From assembly GCA_902364065.1 (NCBI GenBank), contig CABJCJ010000004.1, positions 54,350 to 118,349 of the forward strand: DNA of 64,000 bases. The letters are read 5' to 3'. The DNA is from Veillonellaceae bacterium SB90 (GTDB lineage Bacteria; Bacillota; Negativicutes; Selenomonadales; Selenomonadaceae). Below the pieces are notes generated by a model that was not told the origin of the DNA, searched no databases, and saw only the letters and a list, made by a program, of their open reading frames with translations. This document shows positions 24,771 through 34,062 of this stretch, in pieces (position 1 is the stretch's first letter; every line of letters begins with the position of its first letter). The translations under genes and the position numbers were made by a program.

Positions 24771-26700
24771 ATGATGTATCTGAACGATCCCAACACCGGC
24801 AAGAAAGTCAGCAAGATCCTGCGCCTGATGGCAGAGAAATATCCCACGAAGGAAGCCGTTTACGAGAAACTCATCTATTTGCAGTCTTACCTCTCGCTGC
24901 CCAAGGGCATCGAGCATTTCATGAGCGACCTGCACGGCGAATACGCGTCATTCTTCCATATCCTCAACAACTGCTCCGGCGTCATCCGTGAAAAGGTCGA
25001 TTACGTCTTCGGCGCACGGCTGACGGAGGAGCAGAAAGCGGAGTTCTGCACGCTCATTTATTATCCACAGGAAAAGATCGAGCAGATGCGCGAGTCGCGG
25101 CGGGCGACGCCGGCCTGGTACCGGGAGAATCTCGCGCGGCTGCTGGAACTCGCCAAGCTCATGAGTTATAAATATCCGGTTTCAAAGGTCAGCGGCTTCA
25201 TCCCGCAGCGGTATGCCTCGGTCATCGTCGAGCTCATGAATACGCGGCCGGAGGCCGATCAGGCGCAGTTCATTTATCTCAAGAAACTGCTCAACACCAT
25301 CGTCCAGATCGACAGCGGCGCGGATTTCATCGAGGCGTTCACGGTGCTCATCAAACGGCTGGCCGTCGACCGGCTGCATATCGTCGGCGATTTCTTCGAC
25401 CGCGGCAACCGGCCCGATGCCATCCTCAATCTTTTGATGCAGCACCCCGCGGTCGACATCCAGTGGGGCAATCACGATGTGCTCTGGATGGGCGCGGCGC
25501 TCGGCAGCGAAGCGTGCATCGCGACGGTTGTGCGTAATTCCCTGCGCTATCACAATACCGATGTACTCGAGCGCGGCTACGGCATCAGCCTGCGGCCGCT
25601 CACGACGTTTGCCGCGCGCATTTACCCTGATGAGGCACCGCTCAAGGCGGCAGAACGGGCCATTACGATGATGATGTTCAAGCTGGAAGGCCAGCTCATC
25701 GCCCGCTGCCCGGATTTCCAGATGCAGAGCCGCCGCCTGCTCGACCGGATCGATTTTCGTTCCTCGTATGCGGAGCTCGGTGACGGGAAACGGTATGAGC
25801 TCGAAAGCGCGTATTTCCCGACGATTGACACCTCGAACGCGACGACTGATGTCTATGCGCTTACGGAGGCCGAGCAGGCCATCATTGCCGATCTGCGCTC
25901 GTACTTCCTTGAGAGCACGGTGCTGCACCGTCATGTGGATTACCTCTATCAGAAGGGCAATATGTATCTGCGCTGCAATGGCAATCTGCTCTTCCATGGC
26001 TGCGTGCCGCTCAACGAAGACGGCAGCTTCCGCACTATCGTGTATGCGGGCAGGGAATATCGCGGGCGCAGCTGGTTCGATTTCTGCGAGAAGATGGCGC
26101 GCTCGGCCTGGCTGCACGGCGGGCAGGAAGCCCTCGACTTCATGTACTTCCTCTGGTGCGGGCGCCTGTCACCGCTCTCGGGCCGCGAATTCAAGACGTT
26201 TGAGCGGGCTCTGATTTCCGATGAAAGCACCTGGAAGGAGCCGTCCGACCCGTATTTCCGCTATATCGATACCGTGGAATGCTGTGAGCACGTCCTGCAG
26301 GAATTCGGCCTGGACCCGCAGCGCGGGCGGGCATATCATCAACGGTCATGTGCCGGTCAAGGTCAAGAAGGGGGAGAGTCCCGTGAAGGCAGGCGGCCGG
26401 GCCATCATCATCGATGGCGGCTTCTGCCGGGCCTATCACAGCAAGACGGGTATCTCCGGCTACACCCTGATTTCCAATTCCCGCGGCCTCCGGCTCCTGC
26501 AGCATCAGAAGATTGCCGATGTCCGGGAAGCCCTGCGGGCCAATCACGATATCGAGTCGGTGTCGGAGACCCTCGAGCTCCAGTCCTGCCACAACACGGT
26601 CGGTGATACGGACCAGGGCTGTGCCATCCAGGATGAGATCACGGATCTTTACAATCTGCTGCTGGCCTATCAGAATGGTCTAATCAAGCCGCAGGCCTGA
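24771..26700 (+). CDS. fbp: Fructose-1,6-bisphosphatase class III, frameshifted near 26,324
   Basis: This encodes the Firmicute-type FBPase of gluconeogenesis, which removes the 1-phosphate of fructose-1,6-bisphosphate. The metallophosphatase motifs are intact: SDLHGEY (about 43), VGDFFDRGNRPD (about 206), and GNHDVLWMG (about 233). At EFGLDPQRG the frame breaks: reading on in frame 1 gives junk and stops at 26606, while frame 2 resumes GHIINGHVPVKVKKGE and runs in-register to 26700 (about 640 residues in total, the usual length). The break coincides with a 4-bp tandem duplication CGGG-CGGG at 26324-26331; deleting one copy restores QRGHIINGHVPV. It is therefore a pseudogene, a revertible slippage allele or a sequencing error. 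ATG 24771 follows GGAG by 9 bases. Confidence 0.9.
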
Positions 26701-26746
26701 GATTCATCATCATCGCGTTTGTTTATACTATTGAGGAGAAATATCC

Positions 26747-27577
26747 ATGGAAGAACCAATTCGTCCGGAGCTGGCTGAGAAATATGAGAAGCTGCAGGAT
26801 ATCCTGCGCAGCCTCGGGAGCGTGGCTGTCGCGTTCTCGAGCGGCGTGGACTCGACCTTTCTCGTCAAGGTGGCGCATGATGTGCTCGGTGAAAAAGCCG
26901 TGGCGTTCACGGCTGCGTCCGATTTCGTGCCGCAGCGCGACGTGGAAGAGGCTGCGGCCTTCACGAAAAAGGAAGGTATTGAATTTCACCGCGTGCCATT
27001 CCCCATCCTCACGGTGCCGCATGTCAAAGAGAATCCCTCGGACCGCTGCTACTACTGCAAGCATGCGCTGTTTTCCCATATGAAGGAACTGGCGCAGCAG
27101 TACGGCCTCTCCTGTGTCGTCGACGGCTCGAACCTCGACGACGACGGCGATTACCGGCCGGGCCACCGTGCCCTGCGGGAGCTCGGCATCGTGAGTCCGC
27201 TGCATGAGGCCGGGCTCCATAAGCAGGATATCCGCGACCTTTCTCATATGCTGGGGCTGCCGACCTGGGACAAGCCGTCGTTTGCCTGCTTGGCTTCGCG
27301 TTTCCCGTATGGCATGGAACTCACGCCCGACGGGCTTAAACGCGTCAATCAGGCTGAAGAATTCCTGATGGTGCGGGGCTTCCGGCAGCTGCGCGTGCGC
27401 TCGTACGGCGACATGGCGCGCATCGAACTTTTGCCCGAGGATATCCCGCGCATGCTGTCGCGCGATCTGCGGGAGGAAACCGCGGTTTTTTTCAAGAGCA
27501 TCGGCTTTTTATACACCTCGCTGGATCTTCGCGGGTACCGCACGGGCAGCATGAATGAAGAACTCGCGCAGCACTGA
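26747..27577 (+). CDS. larE: ATP-dependent sacrificial sulfur transferase
   Basis: A 276-residue PP-loop enzyme of the LarE family. The ATP-pyrophosphatase motif is FSSGVDSTFL (about residues 30-39). The sulfur-donating Cys of LarE lies in PSFACLASRFPYG (about 183), and an upstream DRCYYCKHALFSH motif is typical of the family. In Lactobacillus, LarE uses its own Cys sulfur to build the nickel-pincer cofactor of lactate racemase, together with LarB and LarC. Neither is nearby here. ATG 26747 follows GAGGAG. The gene may serve a racemase encoded elsewhere or a related enzyme. Confidence 0.88.
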   Translation: MEEPIRPELAEKYEKLQDILRSLGSVAVAFSSGVDSTFLVKVAHDVLGEKAVAFTAASDFVPQRDVEEAAAFTKKEGIEFHRVPFPILTVPHVKENPSDRCYYCKHALFSHMKELAQQYGLSCVVDGSNLDDDGDYRPGHRALRELGIVSPLHEAGLHKQDIRDLSHMLGLPTWDKPSFACLASRFPYGMELTPDGLKRVNQAEEFLMVRGFRQLRVRSYGDMARIELLPEDIPRMLSRDLREETAVFFKSIGFLYTSLDLRGYRTGSMNEELAQH

Positions 27578-27580
27578 TAT

Positions 27581-27609
27581 TTGCGCTGCGGGCGGCTATG
27601 ATGTACTAT
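27581..27609 (+). promoter_or_regulatory. Probable promoter of the lptD/heptose operon
   Basis: -35 TTGCGC at 27581-27586, 17-bp spacer, -10 TACTAT at 27604-27609, about 38 bp before the lptD-like start. The hexamers are moderately good. Confidence 0.55.
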
Positions 27610-27646
27610 AGAGGTTAGCAGTCTTTTTTGAATGGAGATTTTTTGG

Positions 27647-29179
27647 ATGAAGGTATCAAATAAGATTTTATCGGGCTTGATTGTCGCAGCCCTGTGCGTG
27701 CCGGGCACGGTCAGCGCTGCGACGTACCGGTCCGATTCCGATACGAGCCTCGGGCTCCTCGACTACCTGGAAAATGAACATCGTGCTGCCCGGGACAAGC
27801 AGAAGGTGACGCCGGAAGAAACGCAGCTCCTCAAGGATACGGCGGAGATGGCCAAGCACCTGCGCTATCCGGTGGACCCGACGAAGGCCGCGCCTGTGGC
27901 CTTTGAGGGTGATGACCTGACCTGGAATCAGGCGACCGGCGATTTCGAGGCCAAGGGCAAGGTCAAGATCACGCAGATTGACAATCACCGCTTTACGGGT
28001 GAGGATGTCGATGGCAATACCATCACGCAGCGCATCCATATCCCCGGCAAAGGCCATATGATGCAGCTGACGCCGGGACAGACGAAGGTGCTGCTCGACG
28101 GCTACGAGACGAATTACAACTACAAGGACCGTACGGGCACGATGGAGCGCGCCAAGGGCCAGGTCGCGGACAGCTACATGTCGGGCAAGCGCTTTGAGTT
28201 CTATCCGGATAAGATCATCATCTACGATGGCACGAAGACCAAGTGCAGTGCGCAGCATCCGGACTACAACCTTTACGCGCAGAAGATAGAAATCTACCCC
28301 AACGACAAGATGGTCATGCACCATGTCAAATTCCTGCTCAAGGGCAATGTCATCATGACGAAGTCGACGTATGAGGTGGATTTGACGAAAGACCAGAACC
28401 CGACGGACTGGCTGCCGCGCGTCGGCTACGACAAGACGAACGGCGTCTGGGTCGAGCAGAGCTACCATACGCCTGTTGCACCGCATGTGGATGCCAATCT
28501 CAATCTCATGTATACGTCGAAAAAAAGCTGGCGCAACGATGTCAATATGGGCTGGTCGAACCGTACCGTCTACACGCGTGTCGTTTACGGCTATTTCGAT
28601 GACAACGATGATAACTGGCTGAAAAAGGAACCATCCCTGCTCTGGGGCCATAACCGGCGCATCGGGCATACGCCGTTCCATTACGGCATCAACGGCGAGT
28701 ACGGCCGCTGGTATCAGAACGGCATTCGCAGTAATCACAACCGCTATACATTCGGCATCAACCGTGATGCCATTACATTCGCCGGCTGGCGCCTGCACCT
28801 GAGCACCAGCTATGAGGTCACGAAGGAATCGTACGATGATTCGACGGTTCGCGGCTTTAACTATGATGCCGTACTGATCAAAGACTTTGATGACCGCTGG
28901 TCCGGCTATGCGGCTTATCGTTATCAGAAGAACAACACGCAGAATTCGCTCTTCGATTTTGATAACGACAGTTTCTCCCGCAAGATTGAAACGGGCTTCA
29001 GCTACCGCCTGGATGATAAGAACCGCATCGCGTTCGGTGCTAAATATAACGTAGAGGGCAGTGACTGGGACAAGCTCGATTACTACTGGTTCCACGATAT
29101 GCACTGCTCGCAGATCATCCTGCATTATGAAGGCCGCGACAACACCTGGAAGGTCAAATGGCATTTCCTGCCGTTCTGA
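27647..29179 (+). CDS. LptD-like LPS-assembly outer-membrane protein
   Basis: A 510-residue protein with a Sec signal (MKVSNKILSGLIVAALCVPGTVSA). An OstA/LptA-type jellyroll follows (about 95-220: FEGDDLTWNQATGDFEAKGKVKITQID ... DGYETNYNYKDRTGTMERAKG). The C-terminal half alternates short aromatic strands and ends in Phe (WHFLPF), as outer-membrane barrels do. The layout matches LptD, which inserts LPS into the outer leaflet. It is much shorter than the roughly 780 residues of E. coli LptD, as is common in Negativicutes. It heads the ADP-heptose gene cluster, which supports an LPS role. ATG 27647 is 9 bases after GGAG. Confidence 0.8.
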   Translation: MKVSNKILSGLIVAALCVPGTVSAATYRSDSDTSLGLLDYLENEHRAARDKQKVTPEETQLLKDTAEMAKHLRYPVDPTKAAPVAFEGDDLTWNQATGDFEAKGKVKITQIDNHRFTGEDVDGNTITQRIHIPGKGHMMQLTPGQTKVLLDGYETNYNYKDRTGTMERAKGQVADSYMSGKRFEFYPDKIIIYDGTKTKCSAQHPDYNLYAQKIEIYPNDKMVMHHVKFLLKGNVIMTKSTYEVDLTKDQNPTDWLPRVGYDKTNGVWVEQSYHTPVAPHVDANLNLMYTSKKSWRNDVNMGWSNRTVYTRVVYGYFDDNDDNWLKKEPSLLWGHNRRIGHTPFHYGINGEYGRWYQNGIRSNHNRYTFGINRDAITFAGWRLHLSTSYEVTKESYDDSTVRGFNYDAVLIKDFDDRWSGYAAYRYQKNNTQNSLFDFDNDSFSRKIETGFSYRLDDKNRIAFGAKYNVEGSDWDKLDYYWFHDMHCSQIILHYEGRDNTWKVKWHFLPF

Positions 29180-29218
29180 CCGAGAATATAAAGAGATGAC
29201 GCAGAAAGGAAGAGATAC

Positions 29219-30208
29219 ATGAAGCAGGAATTCAGTTCCGTGATCGCGGCTTTGCAGGGGAAACGCATCCTGGTCATCGGGGATATGGTGGCGGATATCT
29301 ACCTCGACGGGCGCATCTCGCGTATCTCCCGGGAAGCGCCGGTACTTGTGCTGGAACAGGTCGGCGAGAAAATCGTGGCGGGCGGTGCGGCCAATGTCGT
29401 CAACAATATCGCGACGTTAGGCGGCACGGTCTATGCGGCCGGCCTCGTCGGCGCGGATAAGGGAGCCAAAGGGATCAGGGAGATTCTGGCGAAGAATGGC
29501 GCGCACACGGAAGGCATGCTGACCGACCCGTCACGGCCGACGATTTCCAAGACGCGCATCATCGCAGGCGGCCGCGCTACGGTCAGTCAGCAGATCGTGC
29601 GGATCGACAAGGAGAGCCGCGAGACCATGAACCCCGTCCTCGAGGCGGAGATGGAGCGCTATCTGAAGAAAGTCCTGCCGGAAATCGATGGTGTGGTCAT
29701 CAGCGACTATGGAGCCGGCACGGTGACGGAAGGCTTGCAGCAGGCACTCATTGCGTACTGCCGGCAGCACGATCTGCCGAGCATCGTGGATTCTCGCTAT
29801 GCCATCCGCCGCTTCCGCCATATCGGCTACGTCAAGCAGAATGATGCAGAGCTGGCGGCTGCCGTCGGCCGTTCACTGCATGGCGCGGAGGAAATTATTG
29901 CCGCGGGGCGTGAGCTCCTGCAGGACCTGGAGGCAGACGGCGTGCTCGTGACGCGCGGGGAACTCGGCATGATCCTCATCGAGAAGGATGGAGCCGTGCA
30001 CGACATCCCCGTTTCGGATAAAAGCGAGGTCTTCGATGTCTCCGGCGCCGGTGATACCTGCGTGGCCACGGTCATCCTCGCCCTGGCAGCCGGCGTGCAG
30101 CCGGCCAGAGCCGCAGAGCTCAGCAACATCGCCAGCGGCATTGCCGTGCGCAAGCTGGGCACGAGCACTGTTTCCTCGCAGGAACTCCTGCAGGCCCTGC
30201 AGCGCTGA
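29219..30208 (+). CDS. PfkB-family kinase, divergent HldE-type heptose kinase
   Basis: A 329-residue ribokinase-fold sugar kinase. It resembles domain I of HldE: SRISREAPVLVLEQ, GGAANVVNNIATLGG and the PfkB signature DVSGAGDTCVATVI (about residue 275) with its catalytic Asp. However, the DPKG motif of true heptose-7-phosphate kinases is replaced by VDSRYAIRRFRHIGY, and the acceptor region is altered. It is followed 71 bp later by the adenylyltransferase gene, so the two would form a split HldE. A second, more canonical kinase lies at 33019. Either the two are redundant or this one acts on another sugar phosphate. Confidence 0.8.
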   Translation: MKQEFSSVIAALQGKRILVIGDMVADIYLDGRISRISREAPVLVLEQVGEKIVAGGAANVVNNIATLGGTVYAAGLVGADKGAKGIREILAKNGAHTEGMLTDPSRPTISKTRIIAGGRATVSQQIVRIDKESRETMNPVLEAEMERYLKKVLPEIDGVVISDYGAGTVTEGLQQALIAYCRQHDLPSIVDSRYAIRRFRHIGYVKQNDAELAAAVGRSLHGAEEIIAAGRELLQDLEADGVLVTRGELGMILIEKDGAVHDIPVSDKSEVFDVSGAGDTCVATVILALAAGVQPARAAELSNIASGIAVRKLGTSTVSSQELLQALQR

Positions 30209-30279
30209 ACCGGAATCATCCATTCACCCATTCAGACGAAAGACACTTGCCGTGACGGATAAGAGAGAGGAAGGAAAAC

Positions 30280-30747
30280 ATGCTGATCGATGGCAGAGAT
30301 ATTGCCGAATTTTGCCGCATCCTGCGGGAAGCGGGCACGAAAATCGTATTTACCAACGGGTGCTTTGACATCCTGCATGCCGGCCATGTCCGCTACCTGG
30401 AAAAAGCGCGTTCCTTTGGCGATGTGCTCGTGTTGGGACTCAACACCGACGCCTCTGTGCGGGAGAACAAGGGACCGACGCGTCCCATCAATCATGAGCT
30501 TGACCGTGCGGAGGTGGTCGGCGCGCTGAAGGCCGTGGATTACGTCGTCCTGTTCGGTGAGAAGACGGCGGAGTCAATCATCGCACAGGTCAAGCCGGAT
30601 GTTTACGTCAAGGGCGGCGACTACACGCTGGATACCCTGCCTGAGGCCAAGATTGTGCAGAGCTACGGCGGTGAAGTCAAATTCGTCAACATGGTGGAGG
30701 GCCGCTCCACGACAAACATCATCAAGAAGATTCAGGCGGAGAGTTAA
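30280..30747 (+). CDS. rfaE2: D-glycero-beta-D-manno-heptose 1-phosphate adenylyltransferase
   Basis: A 155-residue cytidylyltransferase-fold enzyme equal to the second domain of HldE. The nucleotide-binding motif is FTNGCFDILHAGH (about 24-36, HxGH), followed by GLNTDASVRENKGPTRPIN and the C-terminal VEGRSTTNIIKKI. It transfers AMP to heptose-1-phosphate to give ADP-D,D-heptose, the substrate of the HldD epimerase downstream. In E. coli the kinase and adenylyltransferase are fused; here they are separate genes, as in many other bacteria. It starts at ATG 30280 and is followed within 10 bp by a heptosyltransferase gene. Confidence 0.93.
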   Translation: MLIDGRDIAEFCRILREAGTKIVFTNGCFDILHAGHVRYLEKARSFGDVLVLGLNTDASVRENKGPTRPINHELDRAEVVGALKAVDYVVLFGEKTAESIIAQVKPDVYVKGGDYTLDTLPEAKIVQSYGGEVKFVNMVEGRSTTNIIKKIQAES

Positions 30748-30754
30748 GAGCATC

Positions 30755-31816
30755 ATGAAGAATATCCTGATTGTCAAACTCAGCTCCATCGGCGATGTCA
30801 TCCATGCCCTGCCTGTCAGCCATGCCATCAAGGAAACGTATCCTGAGGCACATCTGACCTGGGTCGTGGAGCCGCCGGCCTATGACATCGTGGCGATGGC
30901 TGACTGCGTCGATGAGATCATCGTTTTCCATAAGAAGGAATTTCGTTCACTGGGCGGCTTCCTCAGTCATATCGGCCCCTTCCGGAAGAAGATCCAGGAG
31001 CGCACGTACGATGTCGTCCTCGATCTGCAGGGCCTCTTTAAATCGGCAGCCATCGCTTACCTGGCCAAGGCACCGAAGAATCAGAAATTCGGCATGTGGA
31101 ATATGCGCGAGGGCAGCCAGCTCATCTCGCAGCCTGTTCGAGGTGCACACGTCCACGACCATGTCATTGAGCGCTATCTCGATACGGCCCGTGCCATCGG
31201 CTGCGACGTACAGGATGTCCGGCTGCCGCTTTCCGTGCCGGCGAAGGAACAGGACCTCACGCGCCGCATCGTTGCGCAGGCCGGCGCCGATATGAAGAAT
31301 CCCTACGTCGTGCTCGTCGTCGGTGCCAGCTGGCCGACAAAATGCTGGCCGGACAAGCACTTTGCCGCACTCGGCGACTGGCTTTATGAGCAGAAAATCA
31401 TCCCCGTGCTCGTGGGCAGCGGCCCCGTGGAATCGCAGAAGGCTGCCGCGATTGCCGCGCAGATGGAGATTCCGCCCATCAATCTCGTGGGCAGCCTGAA
31501 CTTCAAGCAGCTCGCCTATCTGTTCCAGCAGGCTGCTGCCGTCGTGGGCGGCGATACGGGCCCGACGCATCTCTCCGTCGGGCTCAAGGCGCCGACCATC
31601 ATGATGATGGGCCCGACGCTGCCGAGGCGAACCGGCCCCTATGGCCAGATGGACAATCTCCTCGTCGCCGACCGCAGCTGCAAGGAATGCATGAAGCGCG
31701 CGTGCCCGCTCGGTCATGACTGCCTCGACATCATCACGCCGGCACAGGTGGAAGAGAAGCTGCTGACAATCCTGCGGAACGGCACGAAGCAATCATCCGC
31801 AACTACAGCCAAGTGA
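30755..31816 (+). CDS. Glycosyltransferase family 9, LPS heptosyltransferase
   Basis: A 353-residue GT9 enzyme. The opening ILIVKLSSIGDVIHALPVSHAIKETYP is the classical heptosyltransferase N-terminal motif, similar to WaaC. The donor-site segment GDTGPTHLSVGLKAPTIMMMGPT (about 268-290) and the C-terminal cysteine cluster CKECMKRACPLGHDC are also typical. It would transfer heptose from ADP-heptose to the Kdo/lipid A acceptor on the cytoplasmic side of the inner membrane. It starts 7 bp after rfaE2. A weak ribosome-binding site suggests translational coupling. WaaC versus WaaF assignment is not certain. Confidence 0.9.
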   Translation: MKNILIVKLSSIGDVIHALPVSHAIKETYPEAHLTWVVEPPAYDIVAMADCVDEIIVFHKKEFRSLGGFLSHIGPFRKKIQERTYDVVLDLQGLFKSAAIAYLAKAPKNQKFGMWNMREGSQLISQPVRGAHVHDHVIERYLDTARAIGCDVQDVRLPLSVPAKEQDLTRRIVAQAGADMKNPYVVLVVGASWPTKCWPDKHFAALGDWLYEQKIIPVLVGSGPVESQKAAAIAAQMEIPPINLVGSLNFKQLAYLFQQAAAVVGGDTGPTHLSVGLKAPTIMMMGPTLPRRTGPYGQMDNLLVADRSCKECMKRACPLGHDCLDIITPAQVEEKLLTILRNGTKQSSATTAK

Positions 31817-31846
31817 TCAATCGTCAGGAAGAAGAAAGGGCTTTTC

Positions 31847-32974
31847 ATGTATCAGAATATCCTGGTCATCAATACGATGCACATTGGTGACCTCATGCTG
31901 GTGACGCCGGCGCTCCGGACGCTCCGGACGAATTACCCGCAGGCGCATATCGCGCTGCTCACGGATAAGCCGCTCGGCGATCTCGTGCGCTGCAACCAGA
32001 ACATCGACGAATGCATCCTCATCGACAAACACGGCAGGGACAAGGGCCTGCTGGCCCTCCTGCGCTTCATCCACAAGATCCGCCGGCGCCATTTCGACCT
32101 CGTGATCAATTTCCATCGCAATGAGCGGGCTTCGGCTATTGCGGCCTTTTCGGGCGGCAAACGCATTGTCGGTTATTCTCAGCCGGGCTTCAAGCGGTTC
32201 TTCGATCAGGTACTGCCGAACTGCGCCATGGCGGATACGCCGCAGGACAAGGTCAAGCATCAGGTGCTCTGTCATCTCGATGTGCTCAGAGAGGCCGTCG
32301 GCGTCAAGACCATCGATGACCGCGGCCTTGAGATGTGGCTGCCGCCTGAAGCCGAAGCGGAAACGCAGCGCCTCTGGCAAAAGGAAATCGGGCCGGATGC
32401 CAAGGTTGTGGCCTTCAACATCGGCGCGAGCTGGCTGACGAAACGCTGGCTCGACAGCTATTTTGCCGCCTGTGCCGACCGGCTCATCCGCCGCGGCTAT
32501 GACATCGCTTTCCTCGGCGGCCCGACCGACGTATCCATCGTCGACAAATGCGTGGCACAGATGGAGGAGCGCGAGAGCCCGCGCATCCATATCTTCACGG
32601 GCAAGGTCAGTCTGACGGTGCTTGCAGGGCTCCTGCGGCGCTGCTGCCTGTTCCTCACGACGGATTCCGGCCCCATGCATGTCGGTGTCGCCATGAACGT
32701 CCCGATTGTCACGATGTTCGGCGCGAGTCCGGTGCCGACCTTCTATCCCTATGATGGCAGGGACGTCCTCATCAAGACGCCGGAGAAATGCCATCCCTGC
32801 GGCATCCACGAATGTCCGCGCAAGGGGAAGGATAACATGGCCTGCATGAAGAATATACCCGTAGATGTCGTCATGAAGTACGTGGACGAGCTGCTCGCTG
32901 CGTATCACGGGGAACCCGCGTACAAGCTTCCTCGGCCGCAGGGGCAGTACCAATGCCGTGTCGTAGAACTTTGA
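31847..32974 (+). CDS. Glycosyltransferase family 9, LPS heptosyltransferase
   Basis: A 375-residue GT9 enzyme, second of two adjacent heptosyltransferases. It opens ILVINTMHIGDLMLVTPALRTLRTNYP, and has VVAFNIGASWLTKRWLDSYF near residue 188 and TTDSGPMHVGVAMNVPIVTMFGAS near 268-291 (nucleotide-sugar site). The C-terminus carries CHPCGIHECPRKGKDNMAC. Together with the upstream enzyme it would add successive heptoses to the inner core. SD AAGAAAGG precedes ATG 31847. Its 3' end is 44 bp from the canonical heptose kinase gene, so the cluster is one operon. Confidence 0.9.
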   Translation: MYQNILVINTMHIGDLMLVTPALRTLRTNYPQAHIALLTDKPLGDLVRCNQNIDECILIDKHGRDKGLLALLRFIHKIRRRHFDLVINFHRNERASAIAAFSGGKRIVGYSQPGFKRFFDQVLPNCAMADTPQDKVKHQVLCHLDVLREAVGVKTIDDRGLEMWLPPEAEAETQRLWQKEIGPDAKVVAFNIGASWLTKRWLDSYFAACADRLIRRGYDIAFLGGPTDVSIVDKCVAQMEERESPRIHIFTGKVSLTVLAGLLRRCCLFLTTDSGPMHVGVAMNVPIVTMFGASPVPTFYPYDGRDVLIKTPEKCHPCGIHECPRKGKDNMACMKNIPVDVVMKYVDELLAAYHGEPAYKLPRPQGQYQCRVVEL

Positions 32975-33018
32975 GTGAGATGCTTGATAAAGCATGGAGT
33001 ATCAGGAAGAGGTGCCAG

Positions 33019-34002
33019 ATGGATAAAGAAGCCTTATACGATTTCGTTGCCCGTAAGACCGGGAAGTGCAAGATCCTTGTGGTCGGCGATGTCATGCTGG
33101 ATAAGTATTATTACGGAGAGGTCACGCGTATCTCGCCGGAAGCGCCAGTACCCATTAATCATGTGTATAATACGAAAGAAACGCTCGGTGGTGCTGCCAA
33201 CGTCGCGCACAACCTGGCTTTGCTTGGCTGTGAGACAAGCATATGCGGCTTCGTCGGCGATGATTACCATTGCCAGAGCCTGCTCGACAAATTCACGGCT
33301 CGCGGCATCGACTATCATGGCCTTATTACGACGGACCGGCCGACGACGACGAAACTGCGCGTTATCGGCGGGCATCAGCAGATGCTGCGCCTCGACTTCG
33401 AGGAATCGGCACCCATCGACGGTCCCTACGCGGAACGCTTCCTCGGCTACATTCGCCAGAAGCTCAATGAGAGCCTGGACTGCGTGATCATCTCGGATTA
33501 CGGCAAGGGAGCCTGCACCGAGGACAACTGCCAGAAAATCATCAAACTCTGTCATGAACACGGCGTTCCCGTCGTCGTCGACCCGAAAGGCACGAACTGG
33601 GTCAAATACGCACATGCGGACTACATCACGCCGAACCTCAAGGAAATCAATCAGGTCCTGCTGGAACCCATCCGCAACGAGGACAAGCCGGTCGAGAAGG
33701 CCGCGCATTATGTCATGCGCAAATTCAAGCTCAAGAACATCATTGTCACGCGTTCGGAGCACGGCCTCTCCCTCGTGCGCGACGGCGAGATCGTCCATAT
33801 CCCGACGAAGGCGCAGGAAGTCTTCGATGTCTCGGGTGCCGGCGATACCGTCATCGCCGTCTTTGCCATGGCACTGGCCGGCGGGCTCTCGGCAGCCGAT
33901 GGCGCGTACATGGCCAACCTCGCCGCCAGCGTTGTCGTCGCCAAGCTCGGTACGTATGCCGTCAGCCGCGAAGAACTCCTTAAGGTCCTCGAGGCACTCT
34001 GA
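33019..34002 (+). CDS. rfaE1: D-glycero-beta-D-manno-heptose-7-phosphate kinase
   Basis: A 327-residue PfkB-family kinase that closely follows the E. coli HldE kinase domain. Examples are VVGDVMLDKYYYGEVTRISPEAPVPI, TTTKLRVIGGHQQMLRLDFEE, VVVDPKGTNWVKY and the catalytic signature EVFDVSGAGDTVIAVFA (about residue 270). It phosphorylates the 1-position of heptose-7-phosphate to give the 1,7-bisphosphate. It lies between the heptosyltransferases and hldD-gmhB, so three successive pathway enzymes surround it. ATG 33019 has GAGG 6 bases upstream; in-frame upstream codons overlap the previous gene and do not look coding. It is a second kinase beside the divergent one at 29219. Confidence 0.92.
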   Translation: MDKEALYDFVARKTGKCKILVVGDVMLDKYYYGEVTRISPEAPVPINHVYNTKETLGGAANVAHNLALLGCETSICGFVGDDYHCQSLLDKFTARGIDYHGLITTDRPTTTKLRVIGGHQQMLRLDFEESAPIDGPYAERFLGYIRQKLNESLDCVIISDYGKGACTEDNCQKIIKLCHEHGVPVVVDPKGTNWVKYAHADYITPNLKEINQVLLEPIRNEDKPVEKAAHYVMRKFKLKNIIVTRSEHGLSLVRDGEIVHIPTKAQEVFDVSGAGDTVIAVFAMALAGGLSAADGAYMANLAASVVVAKLGTYAVSREELLKVLEAL

Positions 34003-34062
34003 TGGTCTTTTCCTGCCGGGACAATGTGCCTGGCAGTTTTATCTGGAAAGGGGAATTTTTCA

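Noticed and set aside
26300..26340. Programmed ribosomal frameshift in fbp
   Set aside because: No slippery heptamer or downstream stimulatory structure stands out; the exact CGGG duplication explains the shift more simply.
27668..29164. A 498-codon antisense frame within the LptD-like gene
   Set aside because: The sense strand has a good start, signal peptide and OstA domain; the antisense product has no family features.
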